A stretch of DNA of 64,000 bases, from positions 112,416,501 to 112,480,500 of the forward strand of contig NC_134137.1 of the NCBI RefSeq assembly GCF_033958435.1, written 5' to 3'. Below the pieces are notes generated by a model that was given only the letters and a program-made list of their open reading frames with translations, ran no database searches and was not told the DNA's origin. The position numbers were made by a program, and so were the translations under genes. The stretch comes from Carettochelys insculpta. Its lineage: Eukaryota; Chordata; Testudines; Carettochelyidae. Below are positions 34,875-45,112 of this stretch, in pieces; positions within the stretch are counted from its first letter, which is position 1; every line of letters begins with the position of its first letter.

Positions 34875-37800
34875 GTGGCGGGGGTCAGTCTCCCCTCCAA
34901 GTAAATCAGTTAAAAGGGGAGAATGAGTCAGCAAATGACCCCCGGATTCAAGTAATAGTAAATGACAGGCATGTAACATCCTTTCTAGTGGACACTGGAG
35001 CCCAAGTATCCATGATTAAGCGAGAAAGCTTTCCCGGTCCACCACCTACTGGCCGAAAACAAGTACTGGTCACAGGAGTTAATGGCACAATTATTACATA
35101 CCCTCTGGTCAAAGTTAAATTAGACATCCCTTTTCAACCTTACAGACAGCCCCGAAAGCACGAGATAATCCTCGGTAATGCTAACATACTGGGCATGGAC
35201 ATTCTGAAAGGAAAAGAGGGAATAATAAATGGGGAGAAATGGGCTTTTGGAGCAGGCTTTAAGCCCCATACCACTGTTCTGGAAGAAGAAGATGCCTCCA
35301 GATATACAATCAACCTGCTCAGTAGTGCTCCTGCTCTCCCACCCTCGACCTTAACCAACGTGAAACAGTATAATGTCCCAGCAGAAGCTATAGGCCCGAT
35401 TTCTGAACTTGTAAAGGACCTGGAGAAACGGGGTATTCTAATCCGTACCAATTCTCCATATAACTCACCTGTCTGGCCTGTGAAAAAGCCCAATGGAAAA
35501 TGGAGGCTCACCATAGATTACCGAAAGCTTAATAGCAACACAGGGCCCCTTACAGCAGCAGTCCCCAACATTATTGACATTGTAAACACCATACAGACTT
35601 GGAATAAGGAGTGGTTAGCTGTATTGGATATAAAGGATATGTTTTTCATGGTTCCCTTGCAACCTCAGGATCAGGAAAAGTTCGCTTTTACCTGGAAAGG
35701 GGTCCAATATACATTCACTCGCATGCCCCAAGGCTATACGCACTCACCCACCATCTGCCATGCCGCACTAGCAAAGGTTTTAGACGGCCTAAACCTGCCT
35801 TCTAACACCCAGATCCTACAGTACATTGATGACATCTTAATAGGAGGGGATACCTCTGAGGAGGTACAGGAAGCCGTAACTGAGGTAAAGGCAGCCCTGG
35901 AAGGTCTTGGCTTAGATCTACCACCTGATAAATGCCAAGGTCCCTCTCATGAGGTAAAATTCCTGGGTACCATCTGGATGGGAGGACGAAGGTCGATACC
36001 TGATGAAACTGTAAATGAATTAAGTCAGGCATCGTCCCCAGAAGATAAAGCCCAACTGAGACAAATGTTAGGGGTTTTGGGATTCTGGAGAAAGCATGTA
36101 CCGGGTTTTGCTATCATAGCCCGACCCCTTTACAACCTGCTTAAAAAGAGTGCCACATGGGAATGGACCCCTGTGCATGAGGAGGCCCTCAGACAGCTAA
36201 TAGGTGAGATTCATACCTATCAAGCTCTGGGTCCAATCCACCCCAATGCCCCCTTCCACTTGTACCTCACCGTGGGGAATACTGGGTCCTCCTATGCCCT
36301 ATGGCAGGAGAGTGAAACTGTACCTCGCCGTCCTATTCAATTTGGCTCAAAGTCATGGCAAGGGTCACAGACCAATTATACCCCCTACGAAAAGGTACTC
36401 CTGTCAGCTTACACAGCTCTGAGGGAGACAGAGGAGTTAACCCAAGGCCAATCTGTAACACTCCACACTCCTCTCCCGATCATTAAGCCTATATTGGAGG
36501 GAAAAGAGTTACCACCTGGGGTAGCCCAAAAGATGACTGTACAAAGGTGGGCACTCTACATACATCACAGGGTCAGTGGGGCAGACACTGCGCAGAATCC
36601 CACTATGGTTAAGGAGTCCCTGTGGAAAGTGGGAATGCCTACCGAATACCATCTACCCCCACAACCATCTCCTATTAAGGATGCTCCTCCGTTTAACCCA
36701 TCTCAATCTGAGGGAGTATGGTTTACAGATGGCAGTGCAAAGCTGGTAAAAGGGAAATGGAAAGGAAAAGCTGCAGCGGTCCCAGCGGATGCATCAGCTG
36801 CACCCCTAACTGCAGACATAGAGGGATCAGCCCAACTAGCTGAACTAGCTGCTATTGTACTAGCCTGTAAGGCAGGAGCCAATGTTGTATACACCGATTC
36901 CTACGCAATATGGGCAGGGGCTACTCAGTGGATAACTAACTGGAAAAATAACAACTGGGAAATTGGAGGAAAGCCTGTATGGGGATTAAAATACTGGAAA
37001 TGGATATACCATCATGCAACCCAAAATGCCTTAAGCATAGGCCATGTGTCAGCCCATCAAAAGAGTAATACTCCAGCTGCACAGCTAAATAACCTGGCAG
37101 ATGCAGCAGCCCAGATCTCTGCTGCCCAAGTAGATTGGGAACGTTTGTACCTATGGCTGCATGATACTTTAGGGCACACTGGAAGTGAGGAGTTAACGCG
37201 GCAAGCACATATCAGGGGGTGGCCCATCACCCACCGACAGGCTAGAGACCTGGTGCAAGCCTGTACTATCTGTGCAGAAACCCGAAAACATGTAGCAGAA
37301 GGGCAGCGATTTGCCAGACTAAAAGATGGAAAAACACTATGGGCAACCTGGCAGGTTGATTACATTGGCCCACTCCCTACTACCAGACAACGGTGGAAAT
37401 ATATTTTAACTGGAGTGGAGGTTGTCTCAGGAATAGGGTTTGCATACCCCACCAAGGGGGCAACAGGACTTTCCACCATCACGGGACTGAATCGTGTAAT
37501 AGCAATAGTCCCTACACCCCAAGAGATCCAATCTGACAATGGCTCACACTTTAAAAACAAAGCAGTACAAGAGTGGGCTGTTAAGCATGGAATTCAGTGG
37601 ACTTACCACCTCCCTTATCGACCCCAGTCCAACGGCATAGTCGAGCGCTGGAATGGGCTGTTAAAAAACCACCTGAAGCCCACGGATGGCACTTGGGGAA
37701 ACAGGCTGGATGAGGTTGTACAGAGACTGAACAACCGACAGACCCCTACGGGCAGTCCAATCAGCAGAGGATTTTTCCCTACTGGGAGAAATTTCTCAGC

Positions 37801-37987
37801 TTCAGCTGCACCGCTCAAGGACTCCAAATATAATCCTGGAGATACTGTTGTAATTAGACACCCTAGCCTGGGAACACAGACTCATGTACTGCACTCATAC
37901 AAAGGGAAGGGAGTTTGGATTACTGCTGGCCCTGACCAGGCACCACTAACTATCACTGAGGCTTGGATTGTATCCAAGACCGGCTGA
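34871..37987 (+). CDS. pol: Endogenous retrovirus Pro-Pol polyprotein
   Basis: Enzymes for maturation, reverse transcription and integration, made as a frameshift extension of Gag. Start given as the first codon after the slip; there is no Met near it. Protease: DTGA active site at about 34991 and ILGMDIL near 35191. Reverse transcriptase: LDIKDMF (first Asp 35627), MPQG, YIDD at 35822-35833. RNase H: TDGS (Asp 36728), then Glu in AQLAELAA, Asp in YTDSYA and NNLADAA. Integrase: HDTLGH and CTIC zinc site (37160-37273), then catalytic Asp 37358, Asp 37535 and Glu 37643, with exactly 35 residues between the last two. All key residues are present and there is no stop. No dUTPase follows integrase. 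The RT style suggests class III (ERV-L/S). Confidence 0.93.
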   Translation, partial: LGGGGQSPLQVNQLKGENESANDPRIQVIVNDRHVTSFLVDTGAQVSMIKRESFPGPPPTGRKQVLVTGVNGTIITYPLVKVKLDIPFQPYRQPRKHEIILGNANILGMDILKGKEGIINGEKWAFGAGFKPHTTVLEEEDASRYTINLLSSAPALPPSTLTNVKQYNVPAEAIGPISELVKDLEKRGILIRTNSPYNSPVWPVKKPNGKWRLTIDYRKLNSNTGPLTAAVPNIIDIVNTIQTWNKEWLAVLDIKDMFFMVPLQPQDQEKFAFTWKGVQYTFTRMPQGYTHSPTICHAALAKVLDGLNLPSNTQILQYIDDILIGGDTSEEVQEAVTEVKAALEGLGLDLPPDKCQGPSHEVKFLGTIWMGGRRSIPDETVNELSQASSPEDKAQLRQMLGVLGFWRKHVPGFAIIARPLYNLLKKSATWEWTPVHEEALRQLIGEIHTYQALGPIHPNAPFHLYLTVGNTGSSYALWQESETVPRRPIQFGSKSWQGSQTNYTPYEKVLLSAYTALRETEELTQGQSVTLHTPLPIIKPILEGKELPPGVAQKMTVQRWALYIHHRVSGADTAQNPTMVKESLWKVGMPTEYHLPPQPSPIKDAPPFNPSQSEGVWFTDGSAKLVKGKWKGKAAAVPADASAAPLTADIEGSAQLAELAAIVLACKAGANVVYTDSYAIWAGATQWITNWKNNNWEIGGKPVWGLKYWKWIYHHATQNALSIGHVSAHQKSNTPAAQLNNLADAAAQISAAQVDWERLYLWLHDTLGHTGSEELTRQAHIRGWPITHRQARDLVQACTICAETRKHVAEGQRFARLKDGKTLWATWQVDYIGPLPTTRQRWKYILTGVEVVSGIGFAYPTKGATGLSTITGLNRVIAIVPTPQEIQSDNGSHFKNKAVQEWAVKHGIQWTYHLPYRPQSNGIVERWNGLLKNHLKPTDGTWGNRLDEVVQRLNNRQTPTGSPISRGFFPTGRNFSASAAPLKDSKYNPGDTVVIRHPSLGTQTHVLHSYKGKGVWITAGPDQAPLTITEAWIVSKTG

Positions 37988-38005
37988 CCTTGTGATTTGT
38001 TCCAG
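37988..38005 (+). promoter_or_regulatory. Probable env splice acceptor
   Basis: CTTGTGATTTGTTCCAG, a pyrimidine-rich tract ending in AG at 38004-38005, just after the pol stop and 10 nt before the env ATG. It would join to a donor in the LTR. Confidence 0.65.
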
Positions 38006-38015
38006 AAACAGCCCC

Positions 38016-39809
38016 ATGGCTCCAAACAACTCCTCAGTGGAATGGACGCCTCCCGAGATTGGCCCAGACGCCAAGCTGCACTATGAACTCTGTATATATT
38101 TACTGCTTGCTGTTATAGCTTCTTTGATTATTGTATTCAGTTTTAAAATGAGCTATCTAGGAAAGCCCCGAATGACAAGGGATGCGCTCCTTCAACTCAT
38201 CATCATCCTCCTAGCTCCAGCTGCCATCGCCATACCCGACCACCCACTCCGGGGTGCCGTTCAAGCTATCGCCTCCATCGCCAAAGCAACCGACTGCTGG
38301 ATGTGCACACTACTCAACTCCCCCACTGGACCTGGAATTGAGTTTGTGCCCCTTGGCCTAAATGACTGGTGGAATAAGAGCGACATCTTCCGGTGGGGAC
38401 CGGAATGGTCCGGAGGCAGTCCTCACACTAACTCTGGGGGGGAGCCAAAACAATGGCAGCGTACTATGTGGGGGCAACCACTGGAATATGTAATGGGGTC
38501 ATCTAAAGCAATGTATCCCATTTGTTTTGAAAGCAGGGGAAATGCTGAGGCTCAGATGGGAAGCCTGGGTGACCACCAGTGCACCCACCTGGTCTCATTC
38601 AACAGGAAGTTAGGGATCTGGGATGTTCACTCACAACAAGAAAAGGGACTGCAGTTAAACTGTTGGGGAAATGTCATTAATGCCTCCCTAGGTCACAAAG
38701 TTTTGTTTGGTGTTAAGGATGCTGCAATTGTCCCTCTAAAGTTTAATGAATACCCTGAAAGCCAAGCTTGGTATAACAAATCCCTTTTTATCCTCCCTCA
38801 CACAGGATACATATATGACCCCACCCTTGTAAATTCCAACACTCTGTTATCAAATCAGTGTGCTAAAGATAACCTTTTCAAGCCAGACCAAATTTTGCAA
38901 GACCTACTGGTTACTCTATACTGTTCTATTACCAGTGATCACTATTGTGTCCCATACCATGCCCCCAGGCTCGATCCAAACGAAGGATGGTATAAGGGAC
39001 CCTTTTCTCCCATCCTCAGTAAAGAGCCTGGATTGTTTTTCATCTGTGGGGAAAAAGCTTATAAATACTTACCAACAAACTGGACTGGACGATGCTCACT
39101 TGGGCACATAGTACCCGGGGGATTAACTGTATACCCTCACATCACCGCTCCCGGCATAACCAACCTGGGAAGCTTCTTGCATCGATCCAAAAGAAAGTTC
39201 ACTCGTAACCCCCTCATTGAGCGACCCACAGGCTTCCACAGATTTACCCGTGCACTTTTTCCCTGGTTGGGAGTTGCTGAACTTGAGCGAGCCTTAGTTA
39301 ACATCTCAGGCCAACTAGAAATAGCTCTTAATCATACTGCAGATGCCTTAAATCTTTTAAATAACCAACTCCAATCCGTAGCTCGCTTTGCTCTACAAAA
39401 TAGAATTGCTCTAGATGCCATTCTAGCCCAACAAGGAGGTGTCTGTGCTGTAATAAATCAGTCCTGCTGCTTTTATGTTAATCACTCAGGACAAATCGAG
39501 CAAGATGTCTCTGCTATCAAAGATGCAGTTCAAGTCCTGCATGCTACAGCTGAGACTGGAAAAACCTCATGGCTGGAGTGGTTAGTCCAACAGTTAGGAT
39601 TTTCTCTCTCTCCATTCCTGCATTCTATTGTAACCACTATTTTGATTGTTCTTATCATAGTAGTTGTGTTTTGTATAACACTGTGCATCGTCAGGAGACT
39701 AATTAATATGGCTATCTCCTCTATGCAAATCCGATACATGGAGCTGACACGTGATCCTAGCCAATTCCGCGATAGCCCACCTACTGATCGGATCATTGGG
39801 CACTTTTAG
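38016..39809 (+). CDS. env: Endogenous retrovirus envelope glycoprotein, gamma-type
   Basis: Surface/transmembrane fusion glycoprotein, 597 residues, uninterrupted. ATG 38016 (CCCCATGG) is chosen because it follows the splice acceptor; the frame is open to 37968 but without Met. Leader: two hydrophobic stretches, 25-43 and 57-72, the second ending in APAAIA, a plausible signal cleavage. SU: CWMC (94-97) is the isomerising CXXC motif. Furin site RSKR at 390-393. TM: helical region, LQNRIALDAIL, then C477-X6-C484-C485, the gamma-type disulfide motif, membrane span about 537-560 and a tail of about 37 residues. About nine N-glycosylation sites. The sequence after the furin site is basic (KFTRNPL) before GFHRFTRALFPWLG, not a classical fusion peptide. 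Gamma-type Env on an ERV-L-like backbone suggests recombination. Confidence 0.92.
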   Translation: MAPNNSSVEWTPPEIGPDAKLHYELCIYLLLAVIASLIIVFSFKMSYLGKPRMTRDALLQLIIILLAPAAIAIPDHPLRGAVQAIASIAKATDCWMCTLLNSPTGPGIEFVPLGLNDWWNKSDIFRWGPEWSGGSPHTNSGGEPKQWQRTMWGQPLEYVMGSSKAMYPICFESRGNAEAQMGSLGDHQCTHLVSFNRKLGIWDVHSQQEKGLQLNCWGNVINASLGHKVLFGVKDAAIVPLKFNEYPESQAWYNKSLFILPHTGYIYDPTLVNSNTLLSNQCAKDNLFKPDQILQDLLVTLYCSITSDHYCVPYHAPRLDPNEGWYKGPFSPILSKEPGLFFICGEKAYKYLPTNWTGRCSLGHIVPGGLTVYPHITAPGITNLGSFLHRSKRKFTRNPLIERPTGFHRFTRALFPWLGVAELERALVNISGQLEIALNHTADALNLLNNQLQSVARFALQNRIALDAILAQQGGVCAVINQSCCFYVNHSGQIEQDVSAIKDAVQVLHATAETGKTSWLEWLVQQLGFSLSPFLHSIVTTILIVLIIVVVFCITLCIVRRLINMAISSMQIRYMELTRDPSQFRDSPPTDRIIGHF

Positions 39810-39881
39810 ACCTCCCCCAAGGAGGGCAAAAGGTGCTGGCATCACCGCCACCTTGCGTTCTGGGATGTAGTGTGGTGCATC

Positions 39882-39892
39882 AGGGGGTGGAA
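39882..39892 (+). promoter_or_regulatory. Polypurine tract
   Basis: AGGGGGTGGAA, purine except for one T, directly abutting the 3' LTR. It primes plus-strand DNA synthesis in retroviruses. Only 72 nt separate the env stop from it, leaving no room for an accessory gene. Confidence 0.8.
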
Positions 39893-41032
39893 TGTAGCCA
39901 GACAGAGTCTCCCCCTTACAAGCCAGCTTGCTCGTTGCCCCCCCCACTGAGGAGCACACAGGGCACGGAAATGGCTGCTGACAGCACAGTCTTTGATGCC
40001 CTCATTGAGGCCCAGATATGCTGGCTTATCGTGACCCTGAGAAGCACAAAGTACAGCTAGAAGGCTAACAGGCCAGACTGTCAACATGAGAGAGGGGGGT
40101 GAACCCTCAAGAAATCACCCCAGCTGGCATTGATCAATATGATGCACACACACAATCACTCAGAAGGGGACGTGCCCCGCCCGCACAAAAGAATGTCCTG
40201 TACTCCTAAATTGTTTATCTCTTGTCTTACAAGTGCAAACTAAGTAGAAATGCCCTTGTAACAAACTGGAGTCACAAAGACAAACCAGTATGATCTGGCA
40301 CCATAGATAAGAAAGAGAATACATAACCCAAAAGGGGTATAAAAGATGGGTCCAGCAGAACTCTAACTTTGAGTGCATTCGACCAACTTCCTGCTGGTCG
40401 GGTCAGGTGATTGCCTCCCGAGGTCCACAGCTGGGGACGCCCAACCTCGTATTCGTCTTTCCGTCGGAATTGAGTGACCGATCCGGCTTGGCTACGCTGG
40501 TATCGAGGAGACGCAGAGAGGGTAAGATACACCCATGCTAGGTCTCTGACTTTTTTTGTGCACAGCTAAAGAATTAGAGCTCTGTAACTAGTATCAAGAT
40601 ATCATTGTGTTAGATGGTAACAGATATCTTTGTATTGGATTGTAATGTAACTTGTTAACACCTGTACTTTGCTAGCATATAAGAAGTAAACAATAACCTT
40701 TTGTAACCACACGCTTATAACTGTAGCTTAATAAACTTGTAACTAGTTAAGATCCAAGCCTAACTATTTTGTTAACCCTTTTGTCACTGCAACACAGCCG
40801 GCACAACAAAAGAACTTTAACCATTTGGTTACAACAGCCTGGCCATAGGTAAGAGTGCTAGGAGCTGCCTGCTCTAACAGTAAAAAACTGGGTTGCTTAG
40901 GACCCAGGGGAGTCCATCAGCCTGTCTTGGCTGCTTGCAGCGACGAGCTCTCTGCTCTTGTAGTTTTAAACTTGGATGATAACAAGGGCATAGTTGGTAC
41001 CTCACCGCACATTACCTGGCCACCGGCTAACA
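39893..41032 (+). repeat. 3' LTR (1140 bp)
   Basis: Same length and, as far as I compared, the same sequence as 32075-33214. It ends CTAACA and is followed by the target duplication CCCTG. It contains the TATA box at 40338-40344 and AATAAA at 40730-40735, so it could also drive transcription into the flank. Confidence 0.95.
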
Positions 41033-41697
41033 CCCTGCTATTTTGATGTAGTGGGACACAGATAGTCTACACATACCCTACTTTGACATTGAACATCAAA
41101 GTAGGGCGCTATTCCCATCTTCGGATAGGAATAGCAATTTCGACATCTTGCCGCCTAATGGCTATGTCTACACTAGCCCCAAACTTCGAAATGGCCACGC
41201 AAATGGCCATTTCAAAGTTTACTAATGAAGCACTGAAATGCATATTCAGCGCTTCATTAGCATGTGGGTGGCCGCGGCACTTCGAAATTGACGCGCCTCG
41301 CCGCTGCACGGCTCATCCCAACGGGGCTTCTTTTCGAAAGGACCCCGTCTACTTCGAAGTCCCCTTATGAATAATTATGAATAAGGGGACTTCGAAGTAG
41401 GCGGGGTCCTTTCGAAAAGGAGCCCTGTCGGGACGAGCCGTGCGGCGGCGAGGCACGTGAATTTCGAAGTGCCGTGGCCGCCCGCATGCTAATGAAGCGC
41501 TGAATATGCATTTCAGCGCTTCATTAGTAAACTTCGAAATGGCCATTTGCGTGGCCATTTCGAAGTTTGGGGCTAGTGTAGACACAGCCAATGTCGATTT
41601 CAACATCGAAATAGCGCATGGCATGTGTGGACGCGATGAGTGCTATTTCGGCATTGCGCCAGATACTTCAAAGTAGCTGGCTGGTGTAGACACACCC
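41033..41697 (-). mobile_element. Family-A Harbinger MITE, right part, split again by a smaller MITE
   Basis: After the CCCTG duplication the sequence continues the element left at 32074 (CTATTTTGATG..., CCTACTTTGACATTGAAC...), is interrupted at 41160-41589, and ends GTGTAGACACACCC at 41697. TTA at 41698-41700 matches 31565-31567. This confirms one 1.2-kb element disrupted by two later insertions. Confidence 0.85.
41160..41589. mobile_element. Fold-back MITE, family B, nested; 3-bp TSD AAT
   Basis: GGCTATGTCTACACTAGCCC and its mirror GGGCTAGTGTAGACACAGCC are flanked by AAT at 41157-41159 and 41590-41592. The arms around CCTACTTCGAAGTCCCC and mirrored blocks are still very similar, so this copy is younger than the one at 25430-25871. 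It interrupts the family-A element between CGCCT and GTCGA, where other family-A copies read CGCCTAACGTCGA. Confidence 0.85.
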
Positions 41698-41700
41698 TTA

Positions 41701-43865
41701 GTGATCATTTATTAGTTTTGTGAATGGCAAAACATCTTGGAAAGAAGTCTGATCACTATGAATGCATGTTTTGTATTTTTACTTTCTTTGTAAGTCTCAG
41801 ACTGCACACATTTTGCCTTTTTTATATTTGGTTGCCTTTGAATCTGGGTGTTCATTCTATATATTGTCTCCTACATTCTTCTGTGCCCAAGCCATTCTCT
41901 TTCACTTTGGTATTTTTCCACCCACTCTCAAAACCTCAGTTAACTGTGGTACAGTAAAAAAGTGATTACAGCATTTAGATGCAGTCACACCTGGTCTCCC
42001 AGTCATAGGCCACCCTTCTTTCCAGCTGATAATATGGATGGATATGCTATACTTTAATTCAAAATTTATTCATATTTGGTAGCTATGCATTCCCTGATGC
42101 ACATGCTTGTAAACAGAAATATTAAATAACAAGAACAGAGAAGAAATTACAATTTTAGCCCACACATTCAGAACTCCAAAAATCATCTTAGTACAAGTTT
42201 CAAATCAGATTATCTACCATAAAACTGCAAACAAGACTATATGTGTTAGTCTAGCTGCATCATGTTGATAGCTTTCATGCTATGAGCAGATGTTAACACT
42301 GTCAGTCAAAGAAATCTGGTCCTGTGTTCCAAACATCAATCAAAATTACATAGGAGTTCATATTGATGGATCTGTATTTGTCCTTCTACACTCACAGACA
42401 AAAAAGCAAAACAAAACAAAACAAAATAACCCTCTAAAGAATGCATAGTTAGTTGTCTTATTTCACTACCTGCAAAACAAAATGATTTTATCTTTAGCAG
42501 GAAGTCTATGTTATTTTCCCAACAAAGATACATAATGAAGGAAGAATTATGAGGGATTATGAAACATCGATAGATTATTTAAAATTTGTATTTGGAAAAC
42601 TAGATCAGTTTCTGTATCCTAAATGAAGCAAAAGTATTTGTGGTGTTTTCCTAATCATCTGGTTGTCTCATCTTCTGAATGAGAGGAATTTGAACTCCTG
42701 GGATAGATTATTCCTTGCTGAATGTAGATCAAGTCGCACATTTTAACTGTAATTTTATTTGGCAATATGTACTAGAGCTGACTGAAATATTTTGACTACT
42801 GCTTCTTCATATTTTTTGAATCCTGAAAAATTTATATACCTATTTATTAAGCCTGACAAAATGTTTCAGATGGGTGGAAGGGAGTTGAAATGTTTTGTGT
42901 GAACTCTTCCAAAACTTTTATAACTATCTAGTTTCAAAATGTTTTGAAACAGTGGTTTGATCTCATATTTGGCCAATTAAAGAAAAACACAAAGAAGAGG
43001 TGAAGAACACTCCAAACAGCTGATTCAAAACATCAAAAACATTCAGGATAAAAAAGATTTCAATTCAGATCAAACTGAATGTTTTTCAGATTCAGTATTT
43101 TGGCCTCCTAATAGAAAAATACAAAATTTGCTCAACCTAAATTTGTACATGCCAATATTAATGGTTAGAATGAGGACTACCATAAAAATATTAGTTGCCA
43201 TGGCACTAGTAGCTAACAAATTAGTGTACAGTGCTTGGAGATACTTGAATTATAAAGCAAATGCTTTTAATATATCTAGGTGAGACTGAATACAGATGAC
43301 AAGCAGTTGATCACAACCCATTTTGTTATCAATTCAAACAACAGAATACATGGCACATTGTCATTGCATTTTTTTTAGAAAATATATATGCTACATAAAG
43401 TTGTGTAAGGACTAAGTTAATAATGCAATTGTTTTTACACAATATCAAACTACTTGGTTTTCACTAGACTTCACAGCTCTGTATATGTAATTTTTAACTT
43501 GACTTTCAGTAGAGATGTTTGAATACCGTTAGATATAGTCCACAGATACGTTTAGAAAATCATAAATCAAATTGCTTTGACAGTATTCATGCCTTTGTGT
43601 TTGTTTTCTGCAAATGGACTAGCAAGTGAGTTCAATGGAGGAAGAAAACACATTTTAAATTACTATTACAAAATATGCTTGTAAGCAAGTTTTAAATGTA
43701 TCATTTGCTTTGTACTGGATCCTAAGAATTACTCTGATACAATTGGGGAACAGAAAAATGCTGCATGATTGCTGTCTCTGTTCAAGCTAATCTGAATTTC
43801 AAATATTGAAAGTTCATGACTGATGATATGTGAGCTAAAAATCAAGAATTATTCACCAAACTTAG
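41701..43865. other. A+T-rich DNA without recognisable genes
   Basis: I see no coding region. An (AAAAC)n run lies near 42405-42425. No repeat family could be named. Confidence 0.5.
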
Positions 43866-43950
43866 AACAAAAAAGCAGTACAGTAGCACTTTAAAGACTA
43901 AAAAAATAATTTATTAGGTGATAAGCTTTTGTGAGACACCAAAATTAGGT
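43866..43950 (-). mobile_element. Penelope-like element 3' tail
   Basis: AAAAAGCAGTACAGTAGCAC, TTTAAAGACTA and AATTTATTAGGTGATAAGC match, on the minus strand, the tail that follows the GIY-YIG gene at 52873-53430. Only the tail is present. Confidence 0.65.
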
Positions 43951-45112
43951 GGTGAATAAAATTGAACAACAAATACAGTACAGTAAAGAGAATTGTGCTG
44001 TTTACTTCATTTGTGACTATCAATTATTTATTGTATATTATTAGCACAACTATAATCTATGATAAAATAATCTTGAGATTCAACATAGTTTAGCTAATCA
44101 TATTTACAACGCAACCTAAAGGCTCAAACCTGTACTTACAAAGTTGTCTTATTTTGATGTTTTCACTCTGAAATTCAGTAGGTGTCCTCTCAAATAAAGT
44201 CATTTTATCTGACATTAATTGGTATTTTAATCTAATTTAGCATTCCCACTGAAACCTAGTAGATCTCAGAATTACACTTCATTCAGGCATATGGATCTAC
44301 TTAACATGGTTCACACTAAATTTGTACAGTGTTTGATCTTCCTATGATAAAATGGCACTTTTTTGTTGCCAACACATTCATGGCCTACAGCTGAGTGCTT
44401 TTATAGCTTTTAATTAAAGTCTGAAGTGGAAAGCGTCTATTAATCAGTGAGTGAAGTCAGTCATATGAAAGAAGTTTTACAAAACCCATACTAGATGGAT
44501 TGCAGTTATATCACTTTTCCCACCTTTGTCTTCATGATGGAGAGAAGCTCATTCAAGTTAATTCTATCATAGTGGGAGGTCTGGAAGTCAGAGAGTATTT
44601 TGACAACTGTGCTGGAATATTACGGGCCTACAAATGTATTTGAAAACTGGAAATTTTATTAGCCTTTCACTGGTTTTCACAAAAATATTGGAGATTCATT
44701 CTTATAGTGTGTAGATAAAATTTACTTCATGAAGTTTTTTTCCGGTTACAACAATAGCTAACCTTGCATGGTGTTTTGTAATCTGGGACATTATTCTTCC
44801 TACAATATAGTTTTAAAATGGCAGGGATCTGGATACTTATTCCCAAATTAGTGTTTCTAGGATGGGGATGTCTTTCAAAATACAACTGAACAAAGCAAAT
44901 ACACTGGGGCATCAGTTCTCAACATTTTTTATAGCAGTAACCACTTCTTAATAGGTTGGCCTTTAACCTTCTGTCATGGACACTTGTTTTACAGTGGCTT
45001 TGCTGTTCATCCTCTAGACAATCAGTTTCCTACTTTGACAGACCACCTCTTTTCTCATTGGCAAACACGTAACATCCTTGGAGTGGTTAATCCAGACACA
45101 GACAAAGAAGAG
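43951..45112. other. No recognised genes
   Basis: Anonymous A+T-rich DNA. At about 44915 ATCAGTTCTCAACATTTT resembles the start of a hAT repeat, but no matching end was found. Confidence 0.5.

Larger units (their letters stand above)
32075..41032 (+). mobile_element. Complete endogenous retrovirus, 8958 bp, all frames open
   Basis: Order: LTR, tRNA-Ser-like PBS, gag, frameshift, pro-pol (protease, RT, RNase H, integrase), env, polypurine tract, LTR. Ends are TG...CA and the 5-bp target duplication CCCTG is intact. LTRs agree wherever I compared them, including the translated minus-strand frames in each, so the insertion is young. None of the three frames has a stop or frameshift beyond the programmed one. 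Gag without zinc knuckles and the RT style suggest class III (ERV-L/ERV-S). The gamma-type Env does not belong to the usual ERV-L plan. I saw no dUTPase or accessory gene. Confidence 0.95.

Noticed and set aside
37968..38015. Env start at 37968
   Set aside because: The codon there is TTG inside the pol end, and ATG 38016 follows a good splice acceptor.
42400..42430. Possible CRISPR-like or structured array among A-rich repeats
   Set aside because: Only simple AAAAC repeats; no spacer structure, and the DNA is vertebrate.
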